Positions 26,027 through 33,130 of a DNA stretch of 64,000 nt are shown one piece after another. Source of the stretch: Acidimicrobiia bacterium (lineage in GTDB: Bacteria > Actinomycetota > Acidimicrobiia > IMCC26256 > JAOSJL01); contig JAOSJL010000001.1 in assembly GCA_027494115.1 (NCBI GenBank), positions 2,369,501 through 2,433,500 on the forward strand, in the 5' to 3' direction. Both the position numbers and the translations under genes were made by a program. Each line of letters opens with the position of its first letter. Within the stretch, counting starts at the first letter, position 1. Under the pieces are notes generated by a model. That model did not search any database. It saw only the letters and a list, made by a program, of their open reading frames with translations, and was not told where the DNA came from.

Positions 26027-26920
26027 ATGAACATCGGTGTTCTCGGTCGCGCGGGAACCCTCGACCAACAGATCCAGCACGCCCAGGTCGCGGAGGCCGA
26101 CGGGTTCGCCAACTGGTCTCTTCCGCAAATCCTGGCTGAGGATGCGCTCACGACCCTGGCCGTAGCAGCCGGAAGTGTGCAGCGCCTCGAGTTGGGGACC
26201 GCGGTGGTACCCGTCTACGGCCGACACCCTGCGGCGCTCGCCATGCAGGCCACGACCGTCAACGCCGCGGCCAACGGCCGCCTCTTGTTGGGGATCGGCC
26301 TCTCACACCAGATGCTCATCGAAGGCGTGTTCGGCATCGACTTCGACAAGCCCGTCGGTTTCATGCGCGAGTACCTGGAGATCCTGCTCCCGCTCATGGC
26401 GGGGGAGGCCGTGTCGGTCGAGGGAGACCGCAACACCTTCCGGGGAGGCATACAACCCGTCGGCGATCCGCCTTCGGTCGTCGTGGCCGCCCTCGGCCCG
26501 CAGATGTTGAAGCTGGCGGGGCGTCTCACCGATGGAACCGTCACCTGGATGACCGGACCGCGCACGCTGGGGGACCACACCGTTCCGTCGATCACACAGG
26601 CCGCCACCGACGCCGGCAGGGGAACACCACGAATCATCGCGGGCCTTCCCGTGTGCGTGACCGGCGACGCCGACGGCGCGAGAGCCCGTGCCAACGAGTT
26701 GTTCGCCATCTACGGGACCCTGCCGTCCTACCAGGCGATGCTCGAACGCGAAGGCGCCGACACACCCGGCGACATCGCGATCGTCGGCGACGAGGATTCG
26801 GTGGCTGCCCAGATCACGGATCTGGGCGAGCGCGGCGTGACCGACTTCGGCGCCTCCGAGTTCGCCGCCGACGCCGAAGAACACCGCCGCACCCGGGAGA
26901 CGCTGCGCTCACTTCTCTAG
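26027..26920 (+). CDS. LLM-class F420-dependent oxidoreductase
   Basis: This 297-residue luciferase-like TIM-barrel protein of the F420-dependent subfamily shows VAEADGFANWSLPQIL, ELGTAVVPVYGRHPAALAMQ, GRLLLGIGLSHQ and a C-terminal GDEDSVAAQITDLGERGVTD. These enzymes use reduced F420 for hydride transfer to varied substrates; the substrate here is unknown. The ATG is four bases after the gcvPB stop with GGAG close by, so it may be the last gene of the gcv operon without sharing its biochemistry. Use of F420 fits an actinobacterium. Confidence 0.85.
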   Translation: MNIGVLGRAGTLDQQIQHAQVAEADGFANWSLPQILAEDALTTLAVAAGSVQRLELGTAVVPVYGRHPAALAMQATTVNAAANGRLLLGIGLSHQMLIEGVFGIDFDKPVGFMREYLEILLPLMAGEAVSVEGDRNTFRGGIQPVGDPPSVVVAALGPQMLKLAGRLTDGTVTWMTGPRTLGDHTVPSITQAATDAGRGTPRIIAGLPVCVTGDADGARARANELFAIYGTLPSYQAMLEREGADTPGDIAIVGDEDSVAAQITDLGERGVTDFGASEFAADAEEHRRTRETLRSLL

Positions 26921-27100
26921 TCACGGACGCCAGCCGATAGGCCACGTTTCAGAGTCGTCCCACTGAGAGTCGTTCCAGACAGCGAAAAGGGGTGTCGACG
27001 TGGCAGACTGGCGACCCCCGACACACGAATTCCGGTCCGTCGGGCAGTCGCGTCCGTTCATCGACGGTTTCGATGACGGTGCCATCAACCAAGGAGAGCA

Positions 27101-27499
27101 ATGAGTTTCGGTGAATTCGGTAGTGGTCAGGCCTTCCTGACCGTTCTCTACGTCTTTCTTTTCGTCATCTGGTTCTGGCTGATCATCTCGATCTTCACGG
27201 ACCTGTTCAGCGACCACAAAGAGTCCGGCTGGGCGAAGTTCGGCTGGGTCCTCCTGGTGCTGATCGCTCCGTTCTTCGGTGCGTTCATCTACCTGATCGT
27301 GCGCGGTCAGGGAATGGGGGAGCGGGCCATGGCCCGCCAGAAGGAGGCTCAGTCGCAGTTCGACGACTACGTGCGCCAGACCGCCGGTGGCGGTGGCGGC
27401 GGGAGCGTGGCCGACGAGCTCTCCAAACTCGCCGATCTCAAGGCGAAGGGAACGATCAGCGACGAGGAGTACGACAAGGCCAAGGCCAAGCTGCTCTGA
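27101..27499 (+). CDS. Small membrane protein with PLDc_N and SHOCT domains
   Basis: The 132-residue protein has two membrane helices forming a phospholipase-D-nuclease N-terminal (PLDc_N) region (LYVFLFVIWFWLIISIF; WVLLVLIAPFFGAFIYLIV), a Gly-rich linker near residue 95 and a C-terminal SHOCT domain (DELSKLADLKAKGTISDEEY). No catalytic domain is present. Such proteins are common and uncharacterised in actinobacteria. It stands alone after 180 bases of intergenic DNA, with AAGGAGAG just before the ATG, so it probably has its own promoter. Confidence 0.85.
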   Translation: MSFGEFGSGQAFLTVLYVFLFVIWFWLIISIFTDLFSDHKESGWAKFGWVLLVLIAPFFGAFIYLIVRGQGMGERAMARQKEAQSQFDDYVRQTAGGGGGGSVADELSKLADLKAKGTISDEEYDKAKAKLL

Positions 27500-27542
27500 G
27501 CCCCTGAACGACCCGCCTGAGCGGACAAGAACGAACTGCAGC

Positions 27543-27573
27543 GTCCCGGTCGCCGTACGTCGGTGGCCGGGAC
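27543..27573 (+). terminator. Strong hairpin downstream of the PLDc_N/SHOCT gene
   Basis: A 13-bp stem (27543-27555 with 27561-27573, including two G-U pairs) closes a five-base loop TACGT about 44 bases after the stop codon. No U run follows, as is common for actinobacterial terminators. It could end transcription from the plus-strand gene; the opposing GNAT gene ends 150 bases further on. Confidence 0.5.
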
Positions 27574-27576
27574 GTC

Positions 27577-27613
27577 GTGCGTAGAGAGTGCGGAGAGTTG
27601 GGTGCGTAGAGAG
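27577..27613. repeat. 12-bp direct repeat in intergenic DNA
   Basis: GTGCGTAGAGAG occurs at 27577-27588 and again at 27602-27613, 25 bases apart start to start, directly after the hairpin at 27543. The spacing of about two and a half helical turns could suit a protein, but no promoter for a flanking gene is obvious. The adjacent stretch to 27722 holds no gene. Confidence 0.45.
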
Positions 27614-27722
27614 AGGCACGCGGACAGCGGGGGCCTGGGACCATCCGAGCTCCTCCGCATCAGTTGACATAACGAGGATTATCGGCGGTCCGGGGTGGCG
27701 CCCGGCCGGGCGCCCTCGGGCA

Positions 27723-28214
27723 TCATCCCTGCTCTCGATCGTCCGTCGCATCCAACCGACGGTGCATCATGAGTGAGCGGGCTGTGAAGCCGGCCCCTTC
27801 GAAGAAGTTCTTCGTCGCACGCTGGCCCGGGAGTGCCACGGCGTCGATACCCACGCAGCCGCGTGCGATGCAGGCCGCCTCGACGTCCGCGATCAGCGCC
27901 TCTCCCACCCCCACGCTCCGGGCGCCGGTGTCCACGTAGATCTCGCGTAGTCGACCGAGGTGTGAGCCGTCGCGAAGAAGCTCGAACTCGACCGCAGCGA
28001 ACCCGACCACGGTGCCGTCGATCGTGCCCACGAACACGAGTGCATCATCGTCGGCGATGAGCGCCGCGGCGCTGTCGGCCGTCAACGCCTCGCGCGCCTC
28101 GCGTTGCTCCCAGAGCCACCCACCCCGTTCTCGGCGGAGTTCTGCGGCAGCTCGAGCTGCGAGTTCGGCAACGGCTTCTGCGTCGTCGGTTCTGGCCGGG
28201 CGGGACGCCTCCAC
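27723..28214 (-). CDS. GNAT-family N-acetyltransferase
   Basis: This is a 163-residue GNAT acetyltransferase. Expected elements are visible: RPARTDDAEAVAELAARAA at the N terminus, beta-4 (VVGFAAVEFELL), the acetyl-CoA-binding loop variant EIYVDTGARSVGVGEALIAD (R/QxxGxG/A form RSVGVG), and a C-terminal ATKNFFEGAGFTARSLMM with the typical YE/FFEGxGF. The substrate is unknown. It is on the minus strand, 17 bases downstream of the DUF8129-like gene, possibly co-transcribed. Confidence 0.85.
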   Translation of the reverse strand: MEASRPARTDDAEAVAELAARAAAELRRERGGWLWEQREAREALTADSAAALIADDDALVFVGTIDGTVVGFAAVEFELLRDGSHLGRLREIYVDTGARSVGVGEALIADVEAACIARGCVGIDAVALPGQRATKNFFEGAGFTARSLMMHRRLDATDDREQG

Positions 28215-28231
28215 GTCAGCTCGGAGGTCGG

Positions 28232-28789
28232 TCAGACGCTGAGCTGATCGATGCGACCCAGAACCGTCTTGCGGCCACGGTGGCTCGACTCGTATTCACG
28301 TACCGCACGCAGTTCGTGTTCACCGAGCCCAGTGAGCCGATCGACGACCTGCGACGCGGCCAACGCGTCATAGTCGGGAATCGGGAGATTCCCGACGGCG
28401 TCATCCTCCCTGTCGGGAACCGCGCTCAGCGAGCCATTCGACGATGCGTCGGGCACGTCCACCTGCGGCCCCTCCGGGTCGTGTGATGGCCCGTTGCCCG
28501 TCAAGTCGGAGAGAACGCTCGACGCGCGCTCGCGGGCGATGCGCAGTTGACGTTCGAGGAAACCCGGGGCTGTGGCGACAGCGACCTGGCCGAGACCCCG
28601 CGCCCGGGTCATCTCCTCCTCGAAACGCCCCTGACGGGACTCGAGCTCGGAACGGCCGCGTGACACACACATCGCCACGAACCCGGGGAGAAAGTCGCGT
28701 GCCAGTGAGGCCACCCCCACCGGCGCGTAGACACAGACGTCCACAGCGGACGGCTGCCTGGATGACCTGGATGACGACGACGTGACCAC
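28232..28789 (-). CDS. Actinobacterial protein with a C-terminal YDxLAASQVV motif (DUF8129-like)
   Basis: This is a 185-residue protein of unknown function. The C-terminal 45 residues (IPDYDALAASQVVDRLTG; VREYESSHRGRKTVLGRIDQ) form a motif shared by many actinobacterial proteins beside lipid, antibiotic-monooxygenase or cell-surface genes. Residues 50-100 are probably helical with a phospho- or coiled-coil-like RQGRFEEEMTRARG. The middle, residues 95-130, is disordered and acidic. The N-terminal start is uncertain. No enzymatic motif is seen. Confidence 0.6.
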   Translation of the reverse strand: MVTSSSSRSSRQPSAVDVCVYAPVGVASLARDFLPGFVAMCVSRGRSELESRQGRFEEEMTRARGLGQVAVATAPGFLERQLRIARERASSVLSDLTGNGPSHDPEGPQVDVPDASSNGSLSAVPDREDDAVGNLPIPDYDALAASQVVDRLTGLGEHELRAVREYESSHRGRKTVLGRIDQLSV

Positions 28790-28816
28790 GGGGACTCCTT
28801 GGGCTGACAGCCGAGT

Positions 28817-30436
28817 CTACGGACGCTTCCGGTGGGTGAACAATCCGAAACCGAATGCCACCAGGACCACGAGGATCGAGAGCCACACCACCCAGTCGCC
28901 GAAGCGCAGATAGGGCGTCTCCCCCGTCATCGTCGTTGCCGTGCCGGCCAGAACGACCGTCTCGAAGATCGGAGTCGTGGCTTCGATGGTGCCGTCCGCA
29001 GAGATCACGGCGGTGACGCCCGACACCGAGGCATGGAGCACGGGTCGCCCGGTTTCGACGGCACGCATCTGGGAAAGAGCGATGTGCTGCTCGGTGTTGG
29101 CCGATCGCCGGTAGGAACGGTTGTTGGTCTGGACCACGACGATCTCCGCACCGGCCTCCACGGTGTCGCGGTAGGTGCTGCCGAAGGCGGACTCGAAACA
29201 GATCACGTTCCCGACCTGGTGTCCGGCGACCTCGAAGAGCCCGACCTCGTCGCCCGAGACGTTGTCGCGGGAAACCTGCTCCAGAGGCCCGATCCAGTCG
29301 AGGTAGGCGCGGCCGGGCACGTACTCGCCGAAGGGTACGAGGTGACGTTTGACGTAGGTGCCCTGGAGCGTCCCGTCGGGGTCGTAGAGGAAATTCGTGT
29401 TCTCGAGCTTGTCTCCTGACACATTGACCGAGGCGTTCGACAGGACGGCGGCGTCGTGAGAGCGCGCGAGCGCCCCGAGCTCGTCTTCGATGGCTCCGAG
29501 CTCGTTCCCCGGGGATCCGAGATCGTCTCCGGGATATCCCGGATCGCGCCTCGGGTCCCAGTCGAGGCCCGACTCAGGGATCACGATGAGGTCCACATCA
29601 CCCTCGAAGGCCTCGGCCTCCGCCAGGTGGCGGCGGGGAAGGTACCGGGCATTGAACTCGGCGTCGGTGAGGTCACGGTTGATGTCGTTGGCCTGCACCA
29701 GCGCGTAGGACAGCTCCCCGGTGGGCTCCGGCTCGAAGCGCGCCACGTACAGACCGGTCGTGACGACCAGGATCGCCACCAGACCGCCTGCGGCCCCCAG
29801 GAGGCCTCGACGGTCCCCTCCCCCGGCGCCCGCGCCGCTGCGGCGTCGCTCGAGCGCCCACCACACGTCCAGCAGGAGCGCGTTCACGGCGACGACGACG
29901 AAGGAAATGGCCAGCACACCACCCCACGACGCGAGGATCCGGACGGTTCCGACGCCGTGGAAGGCGTAGCCGACCTCTCCCCAGGAGAAGCCGCCCAGGG
30001 GAAGTCGGCCCATCGCCGCCTCCGCAGTGACCCAGAGCGCCGCCGTCACCCAGGGCGAGCGAACGCCGAGGCGCTCCAACCAGGCCACACCCATCCCGAT
30101 CAGCGCCCAGTACCCCGCCAACGCGGCCACGAACGGAACAACGGCGAAGGGGCCGAAGAAGAAGACCCACGAGAGCAGCAGCGAGAAGTAGACACATCCG
30201 GCCAGAAAGGCGTAGCCGGCGGCACGGCGCGGCCGAGTTCCCCTCCACGCCCACAGGAGCGGTACGAGCGCGACGAAGGCCGTCCAGCCGAGGTCGATCG
30301 GCGGCATCGACGCAAAAAGCAGCAGTCCGGTGGTCACCGATGCCGTGACAGGCGTCCACCACCCGCGTCGGGCGGGCCGCGCTGTCGGGGCACCGTCCGC
30401 CTCCGTAGCCGGAGCCGTCGGTACCCCCACGCTCAC
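28817..30436 (-). CDS. lnt: Apolipoprotein N-acyltransferase
   Basis: Lnt adds the third acyl chain to the N-terminal Cys of lipoproteins. The roughly 539-residue protein has about six N-terminal helices (SVTTGLLLFASMPPIDLGWT onward), then an extracytoplasmic CN-hydrolase domain with the Glu (VIPESGLDWD), Lys (YVKRHLVPFGEY) and Cys (GNVICFESAFG) triad, and a final helix (WLSILVVLVAFGFGLF). The GTG at 30436 overlaps the upstream DUF4193 stop (GTGA), preferred over a longer frame to 30511. Several lipoproteins in this window (10644, 58674, 60409) would be clients. Confidence 0.9.
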   Translation of the reverse strand: MSVGVPTAPATEADGAPTARPARRGWWTPVTASVTTGLLLFASMPPIDLGWTAFVALVPLLWAWRGTRPRRAAGYAFLAGCVYFSLLLSWVFFFGPFAVVPFVAALAGYWALIGMGVAWLERLGVRSPWVTAALWVTAEAAMGRLPLGGFSWGEVGYAFHGVGTVRILASWGGVLAISFVVVAVNALLLDVWWALERRRSGAGAGGGDRRGLLGAAGGLVAILVVTTGLYVARFEPEPTGELSYALVQANDINRDLTDAEFNARYLPRRHLAEAEAFEGDVDLIVIPESGLDWDPRRDPGYPGDDLGSPGNELGAIEDELGALARSHDAAVLSNASVNVSGDKLENTNFLYDPDGTLQGTYVKRHLVPFGEYVPGRAYLDWIGPLEQVSRDNVSGDEVGLFEVAGHQVGNVICFESAFGSTYRDTVEAGAEIVVVQTNNRSYRRSANTEQHIALSQMRAVETGRPVLHASVSGVTAVISADGTIEATTPIFETVVLAGTATTMTGETPYLRFGDWVVWLSILVVLVAFGFGLFTHRKRP

Positions 30437-30939
30437 ACGCAGTCGCGGCAGAGTTGTTGCTTCTCGTCCGCGAGTTGGTTCCGGGGGAGCACGAGGAAAC
30501 ACGACGAGCACAGAAACTCGTCAGATCCTCGCGGGGTGATACGCCGGTTCCCATCGCTCCCCGACGTTTCCCCGTCGAGGTCGTCGTCGGAGTCTTCGGG
30601 GGTGGCGGTGCGCTCTCTCAGGACGACGTCGAGAGGTTCTTCCACATCGTCGGGATGATGATCCTCGTCGAGGTCCATGGAATCATCGTCGCCGGGCTTC
30701 GTCGCCTTCTTCTTCGAGGCAGCCTCGGCAATGACGTCCCCCGTGCTGTCTGGATCATCGTCGACGTCGTCCGCCGTGGCGTCATCATCGAGATCAGCCA
30801 CACCGTCGATCGCGGTGTCGTCGTCCACGTCGACGGCATCGAGGTCGTCTTCGTCCACGTCGAGGGCGTCGTCGTCGATTTCCTCGATTTCCTCGATGTC
30901 TTCGTCGACTTCGTTGCTCATGCTCGTACCCGCGGTCAT
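30433..30939 (-). CDS. Acidic DUF4193-type zinc-ribbon protein
   Basis: The 168-residue protein has a long acidic repeat region (EDIEEIEEIDDDALDVDE and onward, residues 8-70), a linker, and a C-terminal DUF4193-like zinc site: DEFLCSSCFLVLPRNQL with CRDCV at the very end, forming CxxC...CxxC. DUF4193 is an actinobacterial family of unknown function. Here the acidic part is much expanded compared with usual members of about 100 residues. The start at 30939 is a choice; ATG at 30921 is an alternative and a frame to 31047 adds 36 unconserved residues. Its stop overlaps lnt. Confidence 0.75.
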   Translation of the reverse strand: MTAGTSMSNEVDEDIEEIEEIDDDALDVDEDDLDAVDVDDDTAIDGVADLDDDATADDVDDDPDSTGDVIAEAASKKKATKPGDDDSMDLDEDHHPDDVEEPLDVVLRERTATPEDSDDDLDGETSGSDGNRRITPRGSDEFLCSSCFLVLPRNQLADEKQQLCRDCV

Positions 30940-31091
30940 CGGTGGGTCAGTCTCTTCCTCGATCTGGTTTCTCGTGTCGGACAGGTATGACGCCGGTTCC
31001 GAGTCTCCCCGTGTCGTATGGCTCCGTGCCATGCGATGCCACATCACCCGCGGCGCGGGGCATCGCGGGCGCGGAGTATAACCCCGGGTAT

Positions 31092-31131
31092 GTGCAGGAC
31101 CGGTGCATCGGTGGAGGTGCAGGACCGGTGC
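31092..31131. repeat. 15-bp direct repeat next to the structured element
   Basis: GTGCAGGACCGGTGC occurs at 31092-31106 and 31117-31131, exactly 25 bases apart start to start. Each contains the palindrome ACCGGT. A TATAAC (plus strand, 31077) and its opposite-strand reading TATACT lie just to the left and could be a -10 box on either strand. The arrangement looks like paired operator or activator sites. Confidence 0.5.
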
Positions 31132-31133
31132 CG

Positions 31134-31252
31134 GTGGGCGAAGCCCGGGAGACCGTTGGGGCCACTGTTTGGCCCGACCCGCCGTGGCGGGTGGGTTATT
31201 CCAGCGTTCTCTACTAGGTCTCCCGGGCTCCCCCGTCCCCGGCGACGCCCAC
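31134..31252. ncRNA. Unassigned structured RNA element between thyX and DUF4193
   Basis: A nested set of complementary arms is present. The outer stem is GTGGGCG 31134-31140 with CGCCCAC 31246-31252. A perfect 13-bp stem is AGCCCGGGAGACC 31142-31154 with its complement 31217-31229. Inside it are hairpins GGGCCA 31159-31164 with TGGCCC 31170-31175 (loop CTGTT) and ACCCGC 31177-31182 with GCGGGT 31187-31192 (loop CGTG). A 24-base tail free of pairing (31193-31216) precedes the closing arm. The strand is undecided: on the minus strand it would be a leader of the DUF4193-lnt operon; on the plus strand it would be an independent RNA. No known family was matched from memory. Confidence 0.4.
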
Positions 31253-31303
31253 GACCGGAGGGGCGCAGGGACGTGTCGTAGTTGGCCTCATGAACCCACA
31301 TCG

Positions 31304-31330
31304 TGTCAAGCGGGATTGGCCCGTTTGACA
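31304..31330. promoter_or_regulatory. Imperfect palindrome TGTCAA...TTGACA
   Basis: TGTCAA (31304-31309) and TTGACA (31325-31330) flank CGG/CCG half-arms, giving a 27-bp imperfect dyad. It presents a consensus -35 hexamer on both strands, but no matching -10 was found at 16-18 bases either way. It may be a regulator-binding site or a hairpin in the thyX 3' region. Confidence 0.35.
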
Positions 31331-31335
31331 ACCCG

Positions 31336-31369
31336 CTGACCTGCGATGTCGCGCGTTCCCGCAGGTCAG
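31336..31369. terminator. 10-bp hairpin downstream of thyX
   Basis: CTGACCTGCG at 31336-31345 pairs perfectly with CGCAGGTCAG at 31360-31369 around a 14-base loop, 20 bases past the thyX stop on the minus strand. A run of six T (minus strand) lies before the stem rather than after it, so this is not a textbook terminator, but it is the best candidate for thyX transcript end or processing. Confidence 0.45.
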
Positions 31370-31388
31370 GGCCGCGCAGAAAAAATGC

Positions 31389-32993
31389 TCACGCGCCGGA
31401 CCGACCCCGTCGGCGGTCTGCCGCCCGCTCCGCCTCGAGGCGTTCCAGATCATGCTGGGAGTAGTCCACGTGCGCCATGGCCTCGGCGATGAGGCGGTGA
31501 CCCGCGCGGTGCTCGATCTGGCGGTGCATCTCCTGAGCGATCGCGCGGTAGGCCGGGTGCCCCTGCGGGGTCGACCGCAGTTCCAGCATGTGCATCGCCT
31601 CGCGGGCATTCATCTGCATCACGAAACGGACCTTGTACCCGAGCGCGACCGCGTAGGCCGCTTGCTCGGGGAACTCGTCGTGCAAAGCCGCGTAGAGATC
31701 AGCGGACCGCCCCATCGACTCCCGGAATGCGTCGGCCTGTCCGGCCTCGATGACCGCCTCGGGGACGTCATAGCCGTGAAAGGGAACAAGCGGCTGCCAT
31801 TCGAGGGTCAGCATCCGATGGCGTTGGAGGTCACGGAATGCCCCGTAGTCGCACAACACGTCGAAGCGGTAGGCAACACGCTCGAAGGCCCGGCCGGGCC
31901 GGTGTCGGCGGTTCGCGCGTTCGCCCACGTAGGCATCCATCAGCGCCCTCTTGGATTCCGCATCCATCTGCCGAACCCGCTCGAAGACCTGGATCTCGGG
32001 GAGATCCGTGTGGGCGTAGCAGATGGCGGCCAGGACCTTGTCCTCACCCTCGGGATCCCAGTCGGTGAGGGTCACCGCCGGCGCCTCGGCTGGTTCCGTG
32101 TCACCGAGGAGGGCGGTCGCCGCGGCGGACGTCTGCTCGCGGGTGTCGGCGAGGTAGCGGCTCCATGCTCCTCCGCGCTCCTCACGATCCACGCGGCTCA
32201 GGAAGGAGGGGATCACCTTGCGCAACTCGGTCAACATCATGGCGGCGTACTCCCGCGCCTCGGGTAGAGCGTGCGCGCGCATGCGCAGGAGCAATGCTTC
32301 GTAGGCCTGGCCGGTGCCGTAGATCCCGACGTTCGACAACGTGGCGGCCGGAAGCAACCCCCGCAGCGCGTCGCAAGCCTTGGCGTTGATGGTCTGCTTG
32401 TAGACGAAGTCGCTGTCGGCCGGATCCTTGGGATGACGCTCCCGGGCCCATTCCACCATGATCGGGAGCATGTCGGAGTAGGTCGAGAAGATCGCGTCCA
32501 TGTCGGCGACGTAGCGCGCTCCGAGAGCCGAGCCGAGAACGTCGGGATCGCGACGGTACCGGTAGCGACCTCCGAGGCGGATGTCGTACGGGATGTAACG
32601 CGTCGACTGTTCGAGGTAGGACATCAGCCGACCCCACTCGAGGATCTTGGTGAGCACGTTGCTCGCCTGTTCGCACGCGAGGTGCACGCCACCGAGTTGC
32701 GCCACGGAATCGTCGCCGTATTCGACGAAGACCCGTTCGTAGAGCTCCTCGGCGCGGGCCAGCCCGATCGTGGCATCCACGCTGAGATCGCCGGTGAGAT
32801 CGAGGTCGCCGACGAACTCGTCGAGAAAGAGGCGACGCAGGCTCTTCGAGGACCGCGAGTAGCGGGCGAACAGCGCGCCCTTGACCACCTCGGGGAGGTT
32901 GACGAGGGCGAAGACGGGGCCTTCGAGATCCGTGAAATAGGGCCGCAGCACCGTGGCTTCGTCCTCGGTGAAGCGCTCGGCCACGTAGGTCAT
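31389..32993 (-). CDS. Tandem-domain FAD-dependent thymidylate synthase-like protein
   Basis: The 534-residue protein contains two ThyX-like halves, residues about 30-260 and 300-520. ThyX makes dTMP with FAD and methylene-THF; its signature is RHRxxSxNExSxRY. The first half keeps the second part (GRLMSYLEQSTRYIPYD) but has lost Arg-His; the second half keeps RHR (LQRHRMLTLEWQPL) but has lost the Ser/Arg part. Active sites could be built between halves, as ThyX sites are shared by subunits. Duplicated relatives exist in other phyla and their activity is not settled in my knowledge. It is flanked by non-coding DNA on its 3' side. Confidence 0.75.
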   Translation of the reverse strand: MTYVAERFTEDEATVLRPYFTDLEGPVFALVNLPEVVKGALFARYSRSSKSLRRLFLDEFVGDLDLTGDLSVDATIGLARAEELYERVFVEYGDDSVAQLGGVHLACEQASNVLTKILEWGRLMSYLEQSTRYIPYDIRLGGRYRYRRDPDVLGSALGARYVADMDAIFSTYSDMLPIMVEWARERHPKDPADSDFVYKQTINAKACDALRGLLPAATLSNVGIYGTGQAYEALLLRMRAHALPEAREYAAMMLTELRKVIPSFLSRVDREERGGAWSRYLADTREQTSAAATALLGDTEPAEAPAVTLTDWDPEGEDKVLAAICYAHTDLPEIQVFERVRQMDAESKRALMDAYVGERANRRHRPGRAFERVAYRFDVLCDYGAFRDLQRHRMLTLEWQPLVPFHGYDVPEAVIEAGQADAFRESMGRSADLYAALHDEFPEQAAYAVALGYKVRFVMQMNAREAMHMLELRSTPQGHPAYRAIAQEMHRQIEHRAGHRLIAEAMAHVDYSQHDLERLEAERAADRRRGRSGA

Positions 32994-33130
32994 GGGAGAG
33001 CGAGCCTACCGGCGCCCCACGCCGTTCCAGCGGACCGCTCCGGAAAGCCCCTCAGGGATGCCGCCGATGCGCCGATAGGGACCTCGGGAACCGGCTGCGC
33101 CGCCGGAACGTCCGAGGAAGGAGACGCCAC

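Noticed and set aside
24341..26227. 628-codon minus-strand frame opposite gcvPB
   Set aside because: Antisense shadow of a conserved gene; no recognisable domains.
31134..31252. Cobalamin riboswitch (AGCCCGGGAGACC and GCCACTG resemble its boxes)
   Set aside because: The boxes are in the wrong order and spacing, and no B12-related gene is adjacent.
31021..31388. RNase P RNA, tmRNA, SRP RNA or 6S RNA
   Set aside because: None of their diagnostic core sequences is visible on either strand.
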